Origin: Phytohabitans suffuscus
GTDB taxonomy: Bacteria > Actinomycetota > Actinomycetes > Mycobacteriales > Micromonosporaceae
DNA: 64,000 nt
Assembly (NCBI RefSeq): GCF_011764565.1
Contig: NZ_AP022871.1
Coordinates: forward strand, 682,001-746,000
Reading direction: 5' to 3'
Translations under genes and position numbers: made by a program
Shown here: piece after piece, positions 1 to 9,937 of the stretch
Layout: the number at the start of each line of letters is the position of its first letter
Position numbering within the stretch: position 1 is the stretch's first letter
The notes under the pieces: generated by a model
Told to the model about the DNA's origin: nothing
Seen by the model: only the letters and a program-made list of their open reading frames with translations
The model's database searches: none

Positions 1-39
1 CAGAGACATCCATGGCGGCGGACGGGAGGGCCGGTCACC

Positions 40-671
40 GTGTCCGACGAGGCCGCGCCCGACGCCCTGGTCCGGCGGCTGGGCCGGGAGTACGGCTGGC
101 TGCTGGCCGCCGTGGGCCTGGGCGCGCTGGTGCTGGTGTGCTCGGTGCCGTTCGTCACCGGCGCCGGCATGAGCTGGAACTCCGGCGACCCGCTCGCCGC
201 CCCGGTCGAGGTCGCGCCGCAGGCCGGCGGGGCCCCGCCGGCGGTACCGGAAGAGTCCGCCGGACCACCGACCGGCGCCGCGCCGACCGCGCCGGCCTCG
301 CCCTCCCCACGCCTTCGAGCTCCGCCACCGGGCGGCGACCGGCGGTCCGCACGACGGCGCCCGCCGCCCCGCGCACGACGGCGGCGCCAGCCGCGGCGGC
401 GCCCAAGGCGCCGGTCGCGCTGGGCCCGGAGGGCGGCCCGGTGGGGCTGTGGCAGATGCTCCGCGAGTACTGCGAGCGCACCTACCGCACGAACGAGGCG
501 CAGCTGCGGCACGGCACCGGCCAGGCGGAGAACAACTGGGAGTGCCGGCGGCGCGGGGAAGACCCGCTCATCGACATGAACGCCGCCTGCCGCGGCAGGT
601 ACGGGAGCGCGGCGTTCGCGCAGTTCTCCAACCGCGACGACGCCTTCTCCTGGCACTGCTTCCGGCGCTGA
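40..671 (+). CDS. Membrane-anchored protein with four-Cys C-terminal domain (apparent frameshift)
   Basis: No function is recognised. The GTG start at 40 is preceded by GGGAGGG at 24-30. The first ~90 codons give a short cytoplasmic N-terminus, one membrane segment (YGWLLAAVGLGALVLVCSVPF) and a Pro/Ala linker. The C-terminal ~80 residues lie one frame back and hold four Cys (EYC, WEC, AAC, WHC) and a TYR/RYG-type pattern like the small extracellular domains of actinobacterial membrane proteins. Adding one C to the CCCC run at 305-308 makes one continuous ORF ending at 671, so the break is probably a sequence error. The N-out topology of the Cys domain is inferred. Confidence 0.55.
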
Positions 672-862
672 CCCGCGCGGGGCGCCACGGCCTCCGCCGC
701 CCGTGACCGTCCACGTCGGACACTGCTACCGCCGCGCCGAGCCGGGAAACAGCATGGAGCCGGGCGAGTGGCATCCTGTGCCACCCGCCCGGAAGTTCTT
801 GGTTGCGTGGTGGGCCGGACCGGGCCGCTGCGTTGGCCAGTCCGGCCGGCCCACCACTGGCT

Positions 863-948
863 GGCCTGACCGTGGGAATCAGGCCGCCCGCTGGCCTGAC
901 CGTGGGGGATTCAGGCCGTATTTCCGGCCCGATTGTGGGGATCGGGCC
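863..948. repeat. Three consecutive hairpins in a convergent intergenic region
   Basis: GGCCTG/CAGGCC (863-868 with 880-885), the same stem again (893-898 with 912-917), and GGCCCGAT/ATCGGGCC (926-933 with 941-948). The first two are near-identical direct repeats of a 'ggcctgaccgtggg' unit. They lie between the end of the first gene and the terminator hairpin at 958-988. A role in transcript ends or as REP-like repeats is inferred. Confidence 0.5.
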
Positions 949-957
949 GCTTAGGGG

Positions 958-988
958 ACCCGGGTGGGTGGGAACCACCCACCCGGGT
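958..988. terminator. Bidirectional terminator hairpin
   Basis: A perfect 14-bp stem (958-971 with 975-988) closed by a GAA loop, between two convergent genes (stops at 671 and 1007). There is no T-run, as is common for actinobacterial terminators. It would serve the GH48 gene on the minus strand and the first gene on the plus strand. Confidence 0.8.
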
Positions 989-1006
989 CGGTGCTGTTCG
1001 GGCTGG

Positions 1007-3928
1007 TCAGTTCCCGATCAGCCGGTCGTAGTCGTGCAGCGCCATCGCGACGTCCACCTGCGCCCAGAAGCGGTGGTAGGTGAAGGTCGGAGCCGGACCA
1101 CCGTTGAGGTACGCCTCCACCTTCGGCCACTCCGGGTCGTTGCGCAGGAACGAGCGGATGCTGATGAAGGTGCTGTTCGAGTTGATGGCGTCACCGTTGG
1201 GCATGGTGCCCGTGTAGCCCGGCGGGATGTACAGGCCCTGGCCCGTCGAGCTGTTGTAGGTGTCGTCGAACCGGTTGTAGTCGGCCCGCGTCTCGGTGAC
1301 CGCGATGCCCTTGGCGTCCTTGTGGTTCAGCAGGGCGTCGAGCAGGGCCTTGGCCGTGGTCTGCGCCTGCGTGTGGGCCGCCTTGGCGCCGTAGTAGATC
1401 AGCGTCCGGGCGTACGCGCCGGTCACGCCGACGTCGGTCGTGTGGTCCACAACGGACACGTGCAGGCCGCTGTTGTTGACCGAGGTCGTCGTGCTGGTCC
1501 AGTTGCCACCGGGCTGACCGGTCCAGCTCAGCGTCGACGGGACCTGGTACGTGGTGCCGTTGACCGTCGTGTTGGCCAGGGCCCAGGTGACCCACTTGTC
1601 CAGCAGCGCCTTGGCCTGCGCGTTGCCGGTCTCGTAGTAGTACTCCGCGACGCGCTCCATGCTCCACGCCTGGAAGCCGAACCACTGGTTGGACGGCGGG
1701 TCGTGGTAGACGGGCTTGTCGTCGTACACCATGCCGTAGAACGTCGGGCGGCCGGCCGGGCGGGCGCTGTAGTCGCCGTTCCAGCTGTTGGTCGCGCCGC
1801 CGGCGATGGCACCCTCGGCCGACTGGAGCCAGGTGTAGAACTGGATCTGCCGGGTCAGGCTCGTCGCCCAGTCGGTGCGCGCGGTCGAGGACCGCGGGAT
1901 CAGCTCGGTGGTGTTCGACAGCGCCCAGGCCGCGAACGGGTTCTGGTAGCCGCCGTGGTTGTGGCTGGAGCCGATCCGCCAGGCCCAGTCGCTGCTGCCC
2001 TGCGGGCCGCCCCACGCGGAGTACCAGGAAAGCAGGTACGCCGAGCTGCTCTTGCCGGTGCCCGCGGCGCAGGTCGGCGAGGCGCAGCCGGGGTTCTTGA
2101 AGTACTTGTCGTACATCGCGTACCGCAGGTAGTCACCCATCTGGGCGGCCTTGGTGATGGTCGCCGAGATGTCCGCCTGCTTGCCCTGCTCCTTGGCCCA
2201 CTTCAGCGCCCAGTACGCGGCCTGGACCGCCCGCGCGTCGGCGTCGGGAGCGCTGGTGTAGCGCCACTGGCGGGTGTAGCTGGAGTCGCCGATGAAGATC
2301 GGCAGGTAGCCGTTCGGGCCGCCGAAGTTGAACGTCTCGCACGACGGGTGCGGGACGGTCTCGAAGACGCCCTCCTGCGGGCCGCGCTGGTAGGTGTTGA
2401 TGTACGCCGGCCGCGTGGTGCGGTCGCCGCACCTGCCGTAGCCGTACACGTTGTCGACGTCGAGCAGCCAGTGCATGACGTACATGCGGTTGTTGCCGTA
2501 CGTCTGGGTCAGCTCGTTGTACAGCGGGTCCTGGCCGACGCTGATCGACGAGTCGAGCCTGCCGCCCTGCTGCGGGTACAGGTCGGGGCGGTTGGCCTCG
2601 GGCGCGTAGTCGGCCGGGTCGTTCGGGTTGTAGCCGCCCTGCGTCTCGGTCGGGATGATGTACCGGTCCATGACGTTCCAGGCGTTGTTGAACGGCGCCC
2701 AGTTGCCGGTGGCCCGGCCGTACATCGCCTCGAGCGAGAGCCAGTAGCTGAACGCCTCGGACGTGGTCTCGTGACCGTGGTCGGGCGCCTCGACCAGAAG
2801 CGTCTCCACCGAGTGGTACGGGATGCCCTCGGGGCTGAAGTACCCGCTCGCCGGTGCCTTGATCTTGTTGTACAGCTCAAGGAACTCCTGACCGTAGCGG
2901 CCCGGGTTGGTGGTGTTCTCGTCGTCCGTCACGGTGACCGCGGTGATCGACGAGGTGTAGTTCGTCGCGCTCGCCGTGATCGTGGCGGTGTCGTTCACGG
3001 CGTCCGCGTCGTGCGCCGCGCTGACCGTGGCGTTGACGCCGGTCTGCCAGTTCGCCGAGGTCAGCGTGACGGTGGTGGGGCTGACCGTCACGTCGGTGTC
3101 CCCGGTCCTGGCCAGCGTGACCGGTATGCTCCCGGTCGGCGCGGCGCTGAGCCGGACGTTCAGCTGCGCGCTGCTGCCCTCGGCGACGCTGAGCGTGGCC
3201 GGGGTGACGATGCTCGCCTGGCTGGTGCCGGTGACCGTGAAGGCGCGCTCGGCGGTCGCGGTCAGCGCGGGCGTGCCGTTGTCGTACGCCCGGGCCTGGA
3301 CCGTGTACGAGCCGGCGGGCAGGCCGGTCATCGCGTAGCTGTACGGCGCCGTGGTGTCCTCGTTGACGAGCAGGCCGTTGCGGTAGAACTCGACCTTGGT
3401 GATCGAGCCGTCGGCGTCGCTGGCGTTGGCGCTCACCGTGACGTTGGCCGGCGCGGCGAACGAGGCGCCGGCGGCCGGGCTGGTGAGGGCGACGGTGGGC
3501 GCCTGGTTGGACGACGCGCCGTTGCAGGTGGTGCCGTTGATCGTGAAGGCGGTCGGCCTGGCGTTCGTGCCGGAGTACGAGCCGTTGAAGCCGATCGAGG
3601 TCGAGGCGCCGGTGGCCAGGCTGCCGTTCCACGGCATGTTCGTGGCGGTGACGTTGGCGCCGGACTGGGTCCAGTTCGCCGACCAGCCCTGCGTGACACG
3701 CTGGTTGCCGGGGAAGGTGAACCCGAGGTTCCAGCTGGTCAGCGGGTCACCGAGGTTGCGGATGGTCACGCTGGCGGTGAACCCGTTGTTCCAGTCGTTG
3801 GTCGTGTAGGTCACGTCGCAGGCGGTCGCGGCGTAGGCCATGCCGACCGGCAGGCCCACCATTCCTCCCGCGACCAGTGCGCCCGTGGCGACCATCGCCA
3901 CCCGGCGTTTTCTTGCGGTGAGCTTCAT
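1007..3928 (-). CDS. Secreted CBM2-GH48 exo-cellulase (reducing-end cellobiohydrolase)
   Basis: Processively releases cellobiose from reducing ends of crystalline cellulose; acts outside the cell. The start at 3928 (MKLTARKRR) opens a Sec signal peptide ending near AYA and has GAGGAG upstream; longer starts add a non-signal extension. Domains in order: CBM2 (about 35-136, bounded by Cys), an Ig-like domain (about 145-235), a Calx-beta-like domain (about 240-335), then the ~640-residue GH48 catalytic domain to the end. The GH48 proton-donor Glu is in HGHETTSEA (about residue 390). CBM2 followed by two beta-sandwich linkers is a usual actinobacterial cellulase layout. It is divergent from the GH1 gene, and CebR-like operators at 4171 and 4350 suggest repression relieved by cellobiose. 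Confidence 0.95.
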   Translation of the reverse strand: MKLTARKRRVAMVATGALVAGGMVGLPVGMAYAATACDVTYTTNDWNNGFTASVTIRNLGDPLTSWNLGFTFPGNQRVTQGWSANWTQSGANVTATNMPWNGSLATGASTSIGFNGSYSGTNARPTAFTINGTTCNGASSNQAPTVALTSPAAGASFAAPANVTVSANASDADGSITKVEFYRNGLLVNEDTTAPYSYAMTGLPAGSYTVQARAYDNGTPALTATAERAFTVTGTSQASIVTPATLSVAEGSSAQLNVRLSAAPTGSIPVTLARTGDTDVTVSPTTVTLTSANWQTGVNATVSAAHDADAVNDTATITASATNYTSSITAVTVTDDENTTNPGRYGQEFLELYNKIKAPASGYFSPEGIPYHSVETLLVEAPDHGHETTSEAFSYWLSLEAMYGRATGNWAPFNNAWNVMDRYIIPTETQGGYNPNDPADYAPEANRPDLYPQQGGRLDSSISVGQDPLYNELTQTYGNNRMYVMHWLLDVDNVYGYGRCGDRTTRPAYINTYQRGPQEGVFETVPHPSCETFNFGGPNGYLPIFIGDSSYTRQWRYTSAPDADARAVQAAYWALKWAKEQGKQADISATITKAAQMGDYLRYAMYDKYFKNPGCASPTCAAGTGKSSSAYLLSWYSAWGGPQGSSDWAWRIGSSHNHGGYQNPFAAWALSNTTELIPRSSTARTDWATSLTRQIQFYTWLQSAEGAIAGGATNSWNGDYSARPAGRPTFYGMVYDDKPVYHDPPSNQWFGFQAWSMERVAEYYYETGNAQAKALLDKWVTWALANTTVNGTTYQVPSTLSWTGQPGGNWTSTTTSVNNSGLHVSVVDHTTDVGVTGAYARTLIYYGAKAAHTQAQTTAKALLDALLNHKDAKGIAVTETRADYNRFDDTYNSSTGQGLYIPPGYTGTMPNGDAINSNSTFISIRSFLRNDPEWPKVEAYLNGGPAPTFTYHRFWAQVDVAMALHDYDRLIGN

Positions 3929-4170
3929 CGTGGAGTGTCTCCTCGCGGACCTGGCCGAGAGAGCTCGGCCGGCGCCTTCTACGCGTGGGGTAAGCGGTGC
4001 GTAGGGCGGAAGGCGCCTGGTGACGTGGGGCAGGTGCCCGTCCCGGACCGGGGTGGCGAGCGCGACGCTCGACCCGTTCACATTCGGTCGCCGGTCCCTC
4101 TGTGGGTGCCCTCGGCGGCCTGCGGTCGCGCGGTGTCGGCTCCCTCACGCGATGTTTCGACAGTCTTGCA

Positions 4171-4184
4171 TGGGAGCGCTCCCG
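4171..4184. promoter_or_regulatory. CebR-type operator upstream of GH48
   Basis: TGGGAGCGCTCCCG matches the CebR palindrome TGGGAGCGCTCCCA at 13 of 14 positions. It lies about 240 bp upstream of the GH48 start. CebR is a LacI-family cellobiose-responsive repressor of cellulase genes in streptomycetes; no cebR gene is in this window. Confidence 0.85.
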
Positions 4185-4349
4185 CAGCAAGTGGGGGCGT
4201 TTTCGGTTTCGCTCCAGTGTGGCCAAACAGGCCCTGACCTGCCGATCTAGCTGCACCGCGAGGTTTCGCCGCCGTTGGCTCGGCGTTTCGATCTCGTTTT
4301 GGGTCTTTCACAAACCCGTAACGAGTACTACAGTCCCAACCAACGTCGA

Positions 4350-4363
4350 TGGGAGCGCTTCCA
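4350..4363. promoter_or_regulatory. CebR-type operator, middle copy
   Basis: TGGGAGCGCTTCCA differs from the palindrome at two positions. It is too far from the GH48 start (about 420 bp) and from the GH1 start (about 770 bp) to fit either promoter simply. It sits ahead of a stretch with a Shine-Dalgarno sequence and a terminator but no clear gene. Confidence 0.8.
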
Positions 4364-4594
4364 TTGATGTCGATGCAAGTAAGCGGGGGACAACACTACA
4401 GGGACACCGCCGGCACCATCGGCGGACCCACAACCGCTCAGCCGCAGAGCTGGCGGCGGGCCAGCCCGGACTCCGCCGCCAGCGTCTCACCCCCCGGTCG
4501 AGAGGAGGTGGAACCAGAGCCACTCGCGTGGCCCGGCTCCCGCGCGACATGCGTGACGAGGAGGGAAGATCCTCGCGCGCGTGTGTAACTGATG
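4364..4594 (+). other. Operator-headed stretch with RBS but no recognisable gene
   Basis: Between the operator at 4350 and the hairpin at 4595 lie an 11-bp inverted repeat (4449-4459 with 4473-4483) and a strong AGGAGG at 4503-4508 with no gene after it. Only short ORFs follow: a 26-codon one from GTG 4508 to TAA 4588 and a 30-codon one from ATG 4549. It reads like the regulatory shell of a cellulase gene whose coding part was deleted, or a small regulated RNA or peptide. Which of these is correct cannot be decided from sequence alone. Confidence 0.4.
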
Positions 4595-4626
4595 GTGGGG
4601 ACGGGGGTTGCCCTCCCCGTCCCCAC
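4595..4626 (+). terminator. Terminator-like hairpin
   Basis: Perfect 12-bp stem (4595-4606 with 4615-4626) and an 8-nt loop. It ends the gene-less stretch that begins at the middle CebR operator. No T-run follows. Confidence 0.65.
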
Positions 4627-5067
4627 ACCCACTCCGATTGAAGATAAACCCCACCGCCAAAATGGGGTAATCGGTCGTCGGGTCAGGCGTCGGACGCCCG
4701 ACCGGTTGACCGGTTCAGGAGACTCTCCCTTCCTGACCGCACGAGACCTTCCGAGACGACCACGAGACCTTCCGAGACGGCGACGAGATCCTCCTGGACG
4801 GCATCGGACCCAACGGACCCACCGCTGCGCCCGACCCGTGCGCCCCCCTGCCCGCCTCCGCCCGACACGCTCGACACCGAGAAGCCAGCGGGAGGCAGCC
4901 ACGCACCGCAAACATCCGACGACGGTCCGCGTACACGGACCTGGTCGGGGCGGCCCATCCCGGACCTGAGCTGGCGGGCGCGCCCCCGGCCGGGTGATGT
5001 GGACGATCTTTCGGCCGCATCGCCACCCGATCACCCCATTTCCATCCGCCACGATCCGGGTTAGCCT

Positions 5068-5081
5068 TGGGAGCGCTCCCA
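5068..5081. promoter_or_regulatory. CebR operator upstream of GH1
   Basis: Perfect 14-bp palindrome TGGGAGCGCTCCCA, 39 bp upstream of the beta-glucosidase start, where a repressor would cover the promoter or the transcription start. Confidence 0.92.
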
Positions 5082-5119
5082 GACCAAGGGGGATGGGCCA
5101 CCACCGAGGAGACCCGAAC

Positions 5120-6559
5120 ATGTCCGTACCGACCAGGACCACCGCTGGCGCTACCCCGTCCGCTGACTCGGCCAGATCGGCCCTGGTCAACGGCGTCAAG
5201 CCCGACGATCTGTCCCGGGACCCAGCGGTCGACGCTCCGCTTGGCCTGGCGTTTCCGGACGGCTTCGGATGGGGGGCCGCGACGTCGGCGTACCAGATCG
5301 AAGGGGCGGCGAAGGACGACGGCCGCGGTGAGTCGGTGTGGGACACGTTCAGCCACACGCCGGGTCGCACCAAGAACGGCGACACCGGCGACACCGCGGT
5401 CGACCACTACCACCGGTACCCCGAGGACCTCGACCTGATGAGGGGGCTGGGGCTGCGCTCGTACCGGTTCTCCATCTCCTGGTCGCGCGTGCAGGCCGAC
5501 GGCACCGGCACGCCCAACCAGCGCGGCCTCGACTTCTACCGCCGCCTCGTCGACGGGCTGCTGCAGCGGGGCATCGAGCCGATGGCCACGCTCTTCCACT
5601 GGGACACGCCGCAGGCGCTGCAGGACCGGGGCGGCTGGGAGTCGCGCGAGACCGCGTACCGCTTCGCCGAGTACGCCGAGCACGTGTACGCCGCCCTCGA
5701 CGACTCCGTGCCGGTCTGGCTGACCGTCAACGAGCCCAAGACCGTCGTGCAGAACGGGTACATCACGGGTCACCACGCGCCGGGCAAGCGTGACGAGCCG
5801 CTGGCCTACCAGGTCGCCCACCACCTGCAGCTGGGCCACGGCCTGGCGGTGCAGGCGCTGCGCGCGACCGGCAGCTCCTCGCGGATCGGGCCGGCGTTCA
5901 ACCTGCACCCCTGCTACCCCGCCGACGACTCGGCCGCCGCGGCCGCCGCCACCCGCCTCTACGACGGGTACGAGAACCGGATCTACCTCGACTCCGCGCT
6001 GCGCGGCCACTACCCCGAGGACGTGCTGGCCGACCAGGGGCCGGACAGCCCGTTCGCCCGCTCGATCCGCGACGGCGACCTGGCGATCATCTCCGCGCCG
6101 GTCGACCTGCTCGCCGTGCAGTACTACACGCCCTACTACGTCACCGGCGACGGCGACACCGAGCGGCGGCACGCCACGTCCAAGGCGTTCTGGCAGCAGA
6201 TCTACCCCGACGGCATGTACGACGTCCTGACCCGGATCACCCGCGAGTACGGCCCGCTGCCGCTCACCGTCACGGAGAACGGCCTGCCCTGCCCCGACGT
6301 GCTCGGGCCGGAGGACGACATCGACGACGTCGAGCGGGTCGCCTTCCTGCGCGACCACTTCGCCGCCGCGCACCGGGCGATCGCCGACGGGGTGCCGCTG
6401 GAGAGCTACCACGTGTGGTCCCTGCTGGACAACTTCGAGTGGGACCAGGGCTACGACGAGCGGTGGGGCCTGGTGTACGTCGACTACGCGACCCAGCGCC
6501 GGATCCTCAAGCGCAGCGCCCTCTGGTACCAGCGGGTCATCGCCGACAACGCTGTCTAG
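5120..6559 (+). CDS. GH1 beta-glucosidase (cellobiase)
   Basis: Hydrolyses cellobiose and other beta-glucosides to glucose, in the cytoplasm since there is no signal peptide. The ATG at 5120 has GAGGAG 8 bp upstream; 479 residues, normal for GH1 after a ~40-residue N-terminal extension. The catalytic acid/base is in TVNEPK (Glu205) and the nucleophile in TVTENGLP (Glu386); the SAYQIEGA and WSLLDNFEW aglycone and glycone motifs are present. A perfect CebR operator precedes it, so it is predicted to be co-regulated with the divergent GH48 gene. Functionally it resembles Streptomyces bglC, the cytoplasmic beta-glucosidase of the cellobiose regulon. Confidence 0.95.
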   Translation: MSVPTRTTAGATPSADSARSALVNGVKPDDLSRDPAVDAPLGLAFPDGFGWGAATSAYQIEGAAKDDGRGESVWDTFSHTPGRTKNGDTGDTAVDHYHRYPEDLDLMRGLGLRSYRFSISWSRVQADGTGTPNQRGLDFYRRLVDGLLQRGIEPMATLFHWDTPQALQDRGGWESRETAYRFAEYAEHVYAALDDSVPVWLTVNEPKTVVQNGYITGHHAPGKRDEPLAYQVAHHLQLGHGLAVQALRATGSSSRIGPAFNLHPCYPADDSAAAAAATRLYDGYENRIYLDSALRGHYPEDVLADQGPDSPFARSIRDGDLAIISAPVDLLAVQYYTPYYVTGDGDTERRHATSKAFWQQIYPDGMYDVLTRITREYGPLPLTVTENGLPCPDVLGPEDDIDDVERVAFLRDHFAAAHRAIADGVPLESYHVWSLLDNFEWDQGYDERWGLVYVDYATQRRILKRSALWYQRVIADNAV

Positions 6560-6578
6560 GATCTGTATCAAAGAGCTC

Positions 6579-6614
6579 GTCGATGCGAGCAGGTCCGTCG
6601 ATTCGAGCAGGTCC
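6579..6614 (+). repeat. 18-bp tandem duplication ahead of the phosphotransferase gene
   Basis: GTCGATGCGAGCAGGTCC (6579-6596) is repeated immediately with one change (6597-6614). Each copy has a weak GAGCAGG ribosome-binding motif; the second lies directly before the ATG at 6618. Confidence 0.7.
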
Positions 6615-6617
6615 TAG

Positions 6618-7592
6618 ATGCGCGACAGTCTCACCAAGCGGCGGGTCAGCGAAGACGAGCTGGCCCGCCTGGTGTCCCGTGCGTTCGGCCCCTCGGCGTC
6701 CGTGGCCGGGTGGCGCGAGCTGGCCGGCGGCACCTACAACGCGGCCTACGCGGTCACCCTCGACGGCGGCCGCGACCTCGTCCTCAAGGTGGCCCCGCCG
6801 CCCCACCTCAAGCTGCTCACGCACGAGGTCGACCTGATGCGCACCGAGGTCGACTTCTACCGGCGGGCGGCCGCGGTGGGCGTGCCGGTGCCCGACGTGG
6901 TGTACGCCGGCTTCGAGCGCGACCTGCTCGGCACCGACTTCGTCTTCCTCAGCCTGGTGCCCGGCACCGACCTGCGCTCCCTTGTGGACACCATGCCCCC
7001 GGCCGAGGTCGCCGCGGTGCGCGGCCAGGTCGCCGGGCTCACCGCCCGTCTCCACACAGTCACCGGCGGTGGGTACGGGTACCCGCTGCGCGGCAGCCGC
7101 ACCTGGCAGCCGAGCTGGCGGGGCGCGTTCGGCGCGATGGTCGACGACCTGATGGCCGACGCCGCCCGCCTGGACAAGCCGCTGCCGGCCTCCCCCGAGC
7201 GGATCGGCGCGCTGATGCGCCGCCACGCCGGCGCGCTCGACGAGGTGACCCGGCCGGCGCTGGTCCACTTCGACCTGTGGGACGGCAACGTGTTCGTCCA
7301 GCCTTCCGGCGGCGGCTGGCAGGTGACCGGCTTCATCGACGGCGAGCGGGCGTTCTACGGCGACCCGGTCGCCGAGCTCGCCTCGCTGGCGCTGCTGCGC
7401 GAGCCGGAGCCGGAGCTGCTGGCCGGGATCGAGCTGACCGGGAGCACCCTGCTGCGGCTCGACCTCTACCGCACCTACCTCTACGTGATCATGGCGATCG
7501 AGGGCGCCACCCGCGGCTGGTACGACGAGGAGCGGGTCAGGTTCGAGACCTGGCTCGCGGAACGTATCGACGCACAGTTGGCGTTGCTCTGA
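6618..7592 (+). CDS. Aminoglycoside phosphotransferase-fold (APH/choline kinase-like) kinase
   Basis: A 324-residue cytoplasmic small-molecule kinase of the APH superfamily. The catalytic loop HFDLWDGNVFV (for HxDxxxxN) and the metal-binding FIDGERAFYGDP (the family D-x-D/E element) are intact near residues 215-245. The N-terminal half holds the nucleotide-binding AGGTYNAAY and LKVAP strands. The family phosphorylates aminoglycosides, macrolides, fructosamines, choline and other hydroxyl or amino compounds; nothing here fixes the substrate. It follows the beta-glucosidase by 58 bp on the same strand and is followed 21 bp later by a Ser/Thr kinase. Confidence 0.85.
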   Translation: MRDSLTKRRVSEDELARLVSRAFGPSASVAGWRELAGGTYNAAYAVTLDGGRDLVLKVAPPPHLKLLTHEVDLMRTEVDFYRRAAAVGVPVPDVVYAGFERDLLGTDFVFLSLVPGTDLRSLVDTMPPAEVAAVRGQVAGLTARLHTVTGGGYGYPLRGSRTWQPSWRGAFGAMVDDLMADAARLDKPLPASPERIGALMRRHAGALDEVTRPALVHFDLWDGNVFVQPSGGGWQVTGFIDGERAFYGDPVAELASLALLREPEPELLAGIELTGSTLLRLDLYRTYLYVIMAIEGATRGWYDEERVRFETWLAERIDAQLALL

Positions 7593-7613
7593 GGATCGAC
7601 CACACTGGTCGCC

Positions 7614-8647
<1,034 letters not shown>

Positions 8648-8651
<4 letters not shown>

Positions 8652-9070
8652 TCACGACGGGCCTGCTCCTGGCCGGCGGCCTGACCGCGGCCGCGCTCGC
8701 CTCGTTCGCGCCCACCGACAACCCCGGCGCCGCCGGCAGGCCACCGGCCAGCGGCCAGGCCGGCACCGGCACCACCCCGCCGCGCACCACCGCGCCACCC
8801 ACCCGCTCCCCCGCCGACCTCGTCGCCCAGGTCGACCAGACCCTGGAACGCGCCATCGCCGACGGCCGCATAGACGAGGACGCCGCCGACGACCTGCGCG
8901 ACGGCGTGGACGACCTGCGGGAGAGCCTGGCGGGCGGCGACCCCGAGGAGCTACGCGACGCCGCGGCCGACCTGCTGGAGCAGGTCAACGACTTCAACGA
9001 GCGCTCGGTGGCCCAGGAGGCCCGCTTCGACCTGACGCTCGCGCTGGACCCGCTGCTCCGCAACAACTGA
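8648..9070 (+). CDS. Probable C-terminal membrane and extracellular part of the preceding kinase
   Basis: It starts directly with a membrane segment (TTGLLLAGGLTAAALASF) that has no basic N-terminus, then a Thr/Pro linker and a ~80-residue acidic helical domain (ADLVAQVDQTLERA, then DAADDLRDGVDDLRE) likely outside the cell. Lacking a proper N-terminus fits a kinase tail better than a separate protein. As written it would be translated from the ATGA overlap at 8648-8651. The helical domain resembles a pattern seen in other actinobacterial kinase tails, but I do not recognise a named family. Confidence 0.65.
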
Positions 9071-9481
9071 GCCGGTCCGCTCGCCCGGACGGATACGCCC
9101 CCCGGTCGGCGTCACTCGCGGACCGCACGCTCCCGCGCGGGCACCGCTCCGGCCGGCGACTCTCCGAGATCCCCGACCTCCGCCGGCTTTCGGAGTCGGC
9201 GTCTGTCCACAGTGGCCCCTGCCCGGGGCGGCGGCCCGGTTCTACCGGTGTGCGCTGATACCGCGATCTGCCGCTATATGGACCCGTCTCCCCACGGCGC
9301 CCGGGAGTTCCGGGTGCGGGTGGGTGGCGCCGCCACCGAGTTCGCCCGGTTTGTGCTCGTTGGCGGGACCGATCCGTCGGGCCTTGCGCGGGCGGGACAA
9401 ATCGGCAGGAAGTGGCCTTCCGCACCGGACACTGTGGACGGACCTGGACCCTGAGCCCGGACGACCCCTAACGGGTTTCGG

Positions 9482-9533
9482 CGGATCGTGGTACGGATCC
9501 GCCCCTCTGGGGGCAGTTTCATACCACGATCCG
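9482..9533 (-). repeat. 52-nt palindromic element, copy A
   Basis: Perfect 12-bp arms CGGATCGTGGTA (9482-9493) and TACCACGATCCG (9522-9533) around a 28-nt centre that itself folds (GCCCC..GGGGC). The centre reads in the canonical direction on the minus strand. The conserved ACAAACCGGGC box lies 28 bp away on the expected side. Confidence 0.88.
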
Positions 9534-9670
9534 TGGCCGGGAGCCGCAGCGGTGGCGAATTCGCCCGGTTTGTCCTTCTCGCCAGGTAATCACGGACGTA
9601 AGGACTCTGCTGGCGGATTCGAGGACGGTGAGTCGGTCCTTGATCGACGTCGAGGTCGGCTGGGTGTGGG

Positions 9671-9722
9671 CGGAACGTGGTACGTGGCCGCTGCTATAGG
9701 TGCAGCTGTCTACCACGATCTG
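9671..9722 (-). repeat. 52-nt palindromic element, copy B (degenerate)
   Basis: Arms CGGAACGTGGTA (9671-9682) and TACCACGATCTG (9711-9722) with the same 28-nt spacing as the other copies. The centre has drifted but still matches copy D on the minus strand. Confidence 0.75.
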
Positions 9723-9937
9723 CGCCTTGGGTCGGTCTCGGAGCGACGACCTCAGCGATCCGATGAGGACAGCCCCGAAGCCTTGACCCCGAAAGGCGAT
9801 CCAGAGCACTGGATGGCGAGCCGCGCGGAGGGTGAGGCGGGCCACGTCTATCCACAGTGGCCTGTCCCGAAGGGATCGGTTCCCGGGTTGGGACAACCAG
9901 AACTGACGCCGGAAGAGAGCTTCGGGGTGAGGGGGGG

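Larger units (their letters stand above)
9071..9937. other. Repeat island between convergent genes
   Basis: No convincing gene. It holds two 52-nt palindromes (9482, 9671), two copies of the ACAAACCGGGC box on the minus strand (9341-9355, 9561-9573), and TCCACAGTGG motifs near 9205 and 9851. It also contains a ~65-bp block (9119-9182) that recurs at 39971-40043 directly after another stop codon. ORFs here overlap these repeats and have no domain. Confidence 0.65.

Noticed and set aside
803..4237. A 1144-codon open frame on the plus strand opposite the GH48 gene
   Set aside because: It is the antisense shadow of a clear GH48 gene with intact catalytic motifs; its product is Arg/Val-rich low complexity with no domain.
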